From a virus: a stretch of DNA of 28,846 nt. Position numbers and translations under genes: made by a program. Below the pieces are notes generated by a model. That model saw only the letters and a list, made by a program, of their open reading frames with translations. It made no database searches and had not been told where the DNA came from. The DNA is taken from the IMG/VR virus record IMGVR_UViG_3300006192_000025, positions 1 to 28,846 of that record, one strand, 5' to 3'. Below, one piece after another: positions 25,509 through 28,846 of this stretch (position 1 is its first letter; every line of letters begins with the position of its first letter).

Positions 25509-25540
25509 AGTTCGATACCCAACCCCCTTTGTATCGAACT
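25509..25540 (+). promoter_or_regulatory. Perfect hairpin upstream of the metallopeptidase gene
   Basis: AGTTCGATAC and GTATCGAACT form perfect 10-bp arms around a 12-base C-rich loop. No U-run follows, so it is not a normal terminator. It could be a protein-binding site or an RNA leader structure about 50 bases before the start codon at 25594. Confidence 0.6.
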
Positions 25541-25593
25541 GAGATGATTAAAAATAAGACATGAGCAGTCTATAAAATCAGAAAGGCTTTACT

Positions 25594-26142
25594 ATGAAAG
25601 CATTAGAACCTAAAGACTTTAAGTCCTTTGTTGATGAGGAGCTTAAGAAAGAAGTACGTTGGAATGACACATTGGATGATGCATTATTTGAGACTATGGT
25701 AAATAACACACAGAATGTTATTTGCACACAAGGCATAGCAGTGCAAGAGCCTAGTACTGTACCCATTAATGATACTGAGTACACCATGTCTTTATTATAC
25801 AACCCTTATGCAGTCATGTCAGTAGGGTGTATGGTAGCAGTGTGTTACTTTAATGCTATGAATCAAATGGTTATCTTTGTTGATGATAAGTTCATGTCCT
25901 TAAGTCATAATAGCCAAGCCTTTACTATACAGCATGAGATAGGCCACATACATAATAAGCACTACAGCATCATGGGCAATCGTTACTTAGGTGAAGAACA
26001 CGCTGCTGATAGCTATGCCTGTACTCAAACAAGTAAAGATATAGGGATAAGTGCCCTTAGGGAGATTAAATCTGTATTAAAGGGCTTTGGATATTGGCGT
26101 TCAAGAAGAGAGCTAACCAAACGCATTAACTGTATTAAGTAG
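25594..26142 (+). CDS. HEIGH zinc metallopeptidase, M48-like pattern (182 residues)
   Basis: The start is an ATG after CAGAAAGGCTTTACT. The zinc site is 'TIQHEIGHIHNKHYS' (HExxH at 114-118), and a third ligand is probable in 'GEEHAADSYACTQ' (Glu134 or Glu135, Asp139), a gluzincin arrangement like that of M48-type peptidases. There is no signal peptide and no long membrane helix, so it probably acts in the host cytoplasm. At 182 residues it is a minimal catalytic domain. As the first rightward gene in a separate transcription unit, it may act early against a host protein, or it may process a phage protein. The fold is confident; the substrate is unknown. Confidence 0.85.
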   Translation: MKALEPKDFKSFVDEELKKEVRWNDTLDDALFETMVNNTQNVICTQGIAVQEPSTVPINDTEYTMSLLYNPYAVMSVGCMVAVCYFNAMNQMVIFVDDKFMSLSHNSQAFTIQHEIGHIHNKHYSIMGNRYLGEEHAADSYACTQTSKDIGISALREIKSVLKGFGYWRSRRELTKRINCIK

Positions 26143-26167
26143 AATAGGCTGTATTCAATTGTCCGCA

Positions 26168-26205
26168 ATGACGTTAAACTAACTCTTTTAATTAATCCAA
26201 ATAGA
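26168..26205 (+). promoter_or_regulatory. Conserved upstream element, copy 1 (promoter candidate)
   Basis: ATGACGTTAAACT (26168-26180) and TAATCCAAATAGA (26193-26205) recur almost unchanged at 27232-27260 before the next gene, with ATTGTCC also shared further upstream (26158-26164). TAAACT could be a -10 box with TTCAAT as a weak -35 at a short 15-base spacing. A phage-specific promoter or operator fits equally well. Confidence 0.6.
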
Positions 26206-26238
26206 GTGGCGACCAATATACGCAGAATGGAGAATAAC

Positions 26239-27174
26239 ATGAAATCAGCAAACAAAACAACAATCGTAGTAGATGCAAACGGTACAGCAACAGTATTAAC
26301 AAAAGAGGCTGATATGAGAGCCCGTATTGAGGCTGCTACAGCAGATGCCCTTTATGATGCTGCCTTCTTATTCAATAAGTGTAAAGAGGCTGTTAGTGAA
26401 TCTGTACCAAAGGAAGGAGAAACAAAAGAGTCCTTTGTTAAACGTACTGAAGGCTTAATTGATTCATTATTAGTAGGCTTGAATAAGGCCCTTACTATGA
26501 TGGCTGATGCTACTGGGCTTACTAGCCTAAGATTGACTATCTACGACATGATGGATGCTGGCTTAGCAGGAAAGACTAAAGGTAAAAGAGACCTTTATCT
26601 GATGGTTGACAAATACCGTGATTTAGTCGATAAGGAAATCGCTTATTTAAATAAAATCGGTACTGAGAAGTCCTTAAAGAAAGCCCTTACGCTAAAGGCC
26701 TATACCCAGGATAGCGAAGGCAAGAACATCTTTGAGGCAGTTATTGGCTCTATTATCTTAATTGGTAATAAGGTATCTGCTAAATTAAAGAAATGGTTCA
26801 AAGTAGACGTGGAAGGGTCTATTATGAACACCCTATGCAAGAAGTTCTCTAGCGTAGGCAGTGTATTGCGTAAAGGGGGTAAATTTGTCTTTAATGCAGT
26901 TAACCTTGCTGTAGGGTACGTAATAGCAGGCTCTATTAAAGTAGTAGAGATTGTTAGTAATTGCTTTGTTGCTATCTTTAATAACATCAAAGAATGGGTT
27001 ACTGAGAAACGTACTAAGGCTATAGATGGGGATGCTGTAACCATGATTAACGAAGAAATCGCTGTATGTGAGTCTTCTTTGAATGAATGCGAAGCTGATA
27101 ATAGAAAGGCTCGTATTGCTGAGATTAAGGCTGAGATTGCAAGATTAGAAGCTAAGAAAGCTCGATTATCTTAA
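26239..27174 (+). CDS. Helical protein with central membrane-type segments (311 residues)
   Basis: The frame extends to a GTG at 26206, but the ATG at 26239 has a GGAG Shine-Dalgarno at six bases and is taken as the start. The N-terminal half is helical and soluble. Residues about 165-260 hold hydrophobic stretches: 'IFEAVIGSIILIGNKV', and 'FVFNAVNLAVGYVIAGSIKV' running on to 'VEIVSNCFVAIFNNI'. The C-terminal 50 residues are a charged coiled coil ('KARIAEIKAEIARLEAKKAR'). It may sit on or in the host membrane. A strong terminator follows it, so it forms its own transcription unit. No family is recognised. Confidence 0.82.
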   Translation: MKSANKTTIVVDANGTATVLTKEADMRARIEAATADALYDAAFLFNKCKEAVSESVPKEGETKESFVKRTEGLIDSLLVGLNKALTMMADATGLTSLRLTIYDMMDAGLAGKTKGKRDLYLMVDKYRDLVDKEIAYLNKIGTEKSLKKALTLKAYTQDSEGKNIFEAVIGSIILIGNKVSAKLKKWFKVDVEGSIMNTLCKKFSSVGSVLRKGGKFVFNAVNLAVGYVIAGSIKVVEIVSNCFVAIFNNIKEWVTEKRTKAIDGDAVTMINEEIAVCESSLNECEADNRKARIAEIKAEIARLEAKKARLS

Positions 27175-27187
27175 TACTGTCTATATA

Positions 27188-27218
27188 GGGGTAGGCGTAT
27201 AGGGCCTACCCCTTATTT
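27188..27218 (+). terminator. Intrinsic terminator after the membrane-type gene
   Basis: GGGGTAGGC and GCCTACCCC form a perfect 9-bp GC-rich stem with a 7-base loop, followed by TTATTTG. It lies 14 bases after the stop codon and just before the second copy of the conserved upstream element, so the next gene is transcribed separately. Confidence 0.8.
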
Positions 27219-27219
27219 G

Positions 27220-27260
27220 ATTGTCCTGGTCATGACGTTAAACTGACTAATCTAAATAAA
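27220..27260 (+). promoter_or_regulatory. Conserved upstream element, copy 2 (promoter candidate)
   Basis: ATTGTCC, ATGACGTTAAACT (27232-27244) and TAATCTAAATAAA (27248-27260) match the blocks before the gene at 26239. Only the spacing between blocks and a few bases differ. TTGATT 16 bases before TAAACT could be a sigma70-like pair. It lies directly after a terminator and about 50-65 bases before the next start codon. Confidence 0.6.
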
Positions 27261-27307
27261 TAGGCTGGGTATGATGACCCGGCAGCCTAAGGGCAGAAGG
27301 AGATATA

Positions 27308-28273
27308 ATGAATTCAATGAATAACAACGTAGTAACTGGTAATGTAGTAGTAAACGTGGACGCTATGGATATGCGCTTAATCCATTTATTGGAAATGGTA
27401 GTACGTGACCTAAAGGTACAAGACCCTCTGTATGTTAAGAATGACGATATCCGAGCAGAGCTTTTAGACATAACTGGGGAAGTAATTGGTAAAGCCCATA
27501 ATAGAGCTTTCTTGGTTAATGCAATTAAGTCATCTATGGCAATTGACTACGATGCAATCATGGCCCATAATCCAAATACCGTATTTACCCCTTTTGTAAT
27601 TGACGTTGAAGAAGTTAAGAAAGCTGAATTAGAAAGACGCTTTGGTAAGTCTTACTTAGAAAAGACAGAAAGCTCGATTGATAAGTTACCGGAATTAGCA
27701 AGACAACAAATCGGCAAAGAAATCGGTTTTGATACAATCGGTATTATCCCAGAAAACAAACCAGAGATTAAGTCTGATACGAATCTCCCCTTATATATTA
27801 AGGAAGAGAATTGTGATATCGAGTCAAAAGAGTTAGACAAAAGACTGTTGATGGCACAGGTTATTAATGCGGCCAGCAGCAACATCGTTAAAGCATTTAT
27901 CACAAGAGGGATGTTGTTGTCTGTTATTAATAAAGAGTTGTTTGGGATTGGGTCTTTATATAAGAATCCAATAATGAAAGTTAATGGTTTAGGAGAATTC
28001 ACTCCAACAGAAGTGGCGTTAGCCACAAAGACCTTAAATGAATTAGTAACTGACTATTTGATTCCTCACAAAATGGGTTTCAAAGTTAAGCCTTATTATA
28101 TGGCATGGTTTCATAAGAATGCTAATTTGACTTATCAGGTTAAGGGCCGTGAGTATTTGATTAATACCAGCCGTAAAGTTATTATTAACTTAGTGACTAA
28201 GAATACTGTGCCATTAAATAAAGTCAATTGTGAATACTTGAATGACGGCTTGTTTGTAAGAGTGGCAAGATAG
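27308..28273 (+). CDS. Unrecognised protein of the rightward module (321 residues)
   Basis: The start is an ATG after AGAAGGAGATATA, a very strong ribosome binding site. The protein is soluble, mixed helix and strand. The N-terminal 130 residues are mainly helical, and a central acidic segment ('PENKPEIKSDTNLPLYIKEE') separates the halves. The C-terminal half contains 'PYYMAWFHKNANLTYQV' and 'EYLINTSRKVIINLVTK'. I recognise no catalytic or binding motif. The strong promoter-like element and ribosome binding site suggest high expression. Function unknown. Confidence 0.85.
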   Translation: MNSMNNNVVTGNVVVNVDAMDMRLIHLLEMVVRDLKVQDPLYVKNDDIRAELLDITGEVIGKAHNRAFLVNAIKSSMAIDYDAIMAHNPNTVFTPFVIDVEEVKKAELERRFGKSYLEKTESSIDKLPELARQQIGKEIGFDTIGIIPENKPEIKSDTNLPLYIKEENCDIESKELDKRLLMAQVINAASSNIVKAFITRGMLLSVINKELFGIGSLYKNPIMKVNGLGEFTPTEVALATKTLNELVTDYLIPHKMGFKVKPYYMAWFHKNANLTYQVKGREYLINTSRKVIINLVTKNTVPLNKVNCEYLNDGLFVRVAR

Positions 28274-28327
28274 CATTCGGGCCTTCGGCGCTGGTAGTTC
28301 AAAAGCCTTATAAAATATTAGCGAAAC

Positions 28328-28358
28328 GGGTTTCGAAGTGGCAAGGGTTTCGAAGTGG
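28328..28358. repeat. Tandem direct repeat of GGGTTTCGAAGTGG
   Basis: The 14-base unit occurs at 28328-28341 and 28345-28358, a 17-base period. The first copy overlaps a small CGAAAC/GTTTCG hairpin. The units share TTCG..GTGG with the other repeats of this region. Confidence 0.75.
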
Positions 28359-28382
28359 AATTGCAGATAATAATATAAGAGG

Positions 28383-28401
28383 AGAGGCCCTTCGGGGTGG
28401 C
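28383..28401. repeat. Structured repeat unit, copy 1 (AGAGG..CTTCGG..GTGGC)
   Basis: This 19-base unit recurs at 28541-28559 with changes at only two positions (6 and 14), which swap C-G for G-C. This is a compensatory change in a short hairpin (positions 6-8 with 12-14). A shorter relative is at 28281-28294. Confidence 0.65.
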
Positions 28402-28437
28402 TTAGCGAGAAATGCGATGCGTCGCTTTCTTGCTAAG
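28401..28437. ncRNA. Long imperfect hairpin, possible structured RNA
   Basis: CTTAGC/GCTAAG, AGAAA/TTTCT and GCGA/TCGC stack into about 15 base pairs plus one G-T pair, with a single bulged T and a TGCG loop. It follows directly on the first repeat unit and has no U-run after it. A non-coding RNA or transcript-end structure is inferred, not shown. Confidence 0.45.
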
Positions 28438-28451
28438 TATAATATAAAATA

Positions 28452-28540
28452 AGCCTCTTGTCAAGTCCTGCCTACCCGAATACTAAAACTTCTTTGTTTT
28501 TATTTATTAAGCTTAGCTTTTTGATTAAACACAAGAGGCT
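28452..28540. repeat. 10-bp inverted repeat around a 69-base AT-rich spacer
   Basis: AGCCTCTTGT (28452-28461) and ACAAGAGGCT (28531-28540) are perfect inverse copies. The left arm could also pair with AGAGGC at 28383-28388, giving two mutually exclusive structures. The function is unknown. Confidence 0.6.
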
Positions 28541-28559
28541 AGAGGGCCTTCGGCGTGGC
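28541..28559. repeat. Structured repeat unit, copy 2 (AGAGG..CTTCGG..GTGGC)
   Basis: This unit differs from copy 1 at positions 6 and 14 only, keeping the pairing. It directly follows the right arm of the inverted repeat, just as copy 1 precedes the long hairpin. Confidence 0.65.
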
Positions 28560-28846
28560 AATTATGCCTGATGTTGCAAGCTATGCCCCGGATGTTTGAT
28601 AATCCCTAGGAAATTTGATATAAATCAAGAAAATGGTTGTATCTGCCGTGGCATTTGTTGTTTGGAATTGGGGTTTTTAAGGGACTTCCCCCTTGAGAGT
28701 AACTGCTGGCTTATTAGAATAAGGGGCTTTTCGTGGGCTATATGTAACATGGTGCTGGTATTTTAGCTTTTTAGCTATATATCTGGGTCTATCTTATTGT
28801 TATGTATTGGTCTTGTATTCTGCATATTAGTTATAGTGTTTGTTAT

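Larger units (their letters stand above)
25034..25593. other. Divergent non-coding control region
   Basis: No convincing protein gene fills this 560-base gap. It separates the leftward structural cluster from three rightward genes. It contains a palindrome and candidate promoter on the left, a bidirectional terminator in the middle, a mini-ORF, AT-rich stretches, and a perfect hairpin before the first rightward gene. The rightward promoter cannot be placed with confidence. Confidence 0.7.
28274..28846. other. Gene-poor terminal region with structured repeats
   Basis: No credible protein gene is seen in these 573 bases. The first half contains repeats around TTCG..GTGG, a long hairpin and a 10-bp inverted repeat. 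The last 280 bases are AT-rich with no structure I can name. I looked for tRNA-type arms and found none complete. It may hold phage non-coding RNAs. Confidence 0.55.

Noticed and set aside
26206-26238. GTG start giving 11 extra residues for the membrane-type gene
   Set aside because: It has no Shine-Dalgarno, while the ATG at 26239 has GGAG at six bases.
28281-28350. tRNA-like GCTGGTAGTTCA stretch
   Set aside because: It resembles a D-arm, but no acceptor stem, anticodon arm or T-arm with GTTCRA could be placed around it.
28563-28600. Short frame MPDVASYAPDV
   Set aside because: It has 11 codons with no ribosome binding site.
28274-28846. CRISPR array
   Set aside because: The repeats are 14-19 bases, unevenly spaced and variable, without equal-length spacers or nearby cas genes.

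Overview
The window is part of the genome of a tailed double-stranded DNA phage (Caudoviricetes). The evidence is one long, tightly packed leftward cluster holding a large terminase, a portal protein, a prohead protease with scaffold, and an HK97-type major capsid protein in the usual head-gene order. The DNA is AT-rich, and nearly every gene has a strong AGGAGG-type Shine-Dalgarno. This fits a low-GC Gram-positive (Bacillota-like) host, but the window does not prove the host. No integrase, repressor or bacterial gene is present.

Layout. From about 25,033 leftward to position 1 all genes are on the minus strand. The promoter-proximal part (25,033 to 20,650) holds ten small genes. Six of them encode short proteins with Gly/Ala-rich hydrophobic segments; the others include a HTH/zinc-ribbon protein and a four-Cys protein that might be the small terminase. 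Next comes terL, split into two exons (20,642-19,509 and 18,140-17,364) by a 1,368-nt group I intron that carries a LAGLIDADG homing endonuclease. A helical protein of unknown role, the portal, a protease-scaffold fusion with a nested scaffold start, a probable capsid accessory protein and the major capsid protein follow. Beyond the capsid gene lie an acidic-tailed small protein, an Ig-like multidomain protein, two small proteins, and three very large or unusual proteins (1137, 472 and at least 1076 residues). I do not recognise these last three; they are presumably virion or tail components.

From about 25,034 to 25,593 is a non-coding divergent control region. It has a palindrome overlapping a candidate leftward promoter, a bidirectional terminator, a 10-codon mini-ORF with a strong Shine-Dalgarno, and a perfect hairpin before the first rightward gene. 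To its right are three plus-strand genes: an HEIGH metallopeptidase, a membrane-associated helical protein and an unknown protein. The last two share a conserved upstream element and are separated by a terminator. The final 573 bases have no convincing gene but contain structured GC-rich repeats, which may be phage non-coding RNA or the start of a repeat-rich non-coding region.

The head genes would act together. TerL drives DNA through the portal into a capsid built from the major capsid protein around the scaffold, and the protease then matures it. The Gly/Ala-rich proteins may be minor virion or ejection proteins that enter the host membrane. The rightward genes look like a separately regulated, possibly early, host-interaction module.
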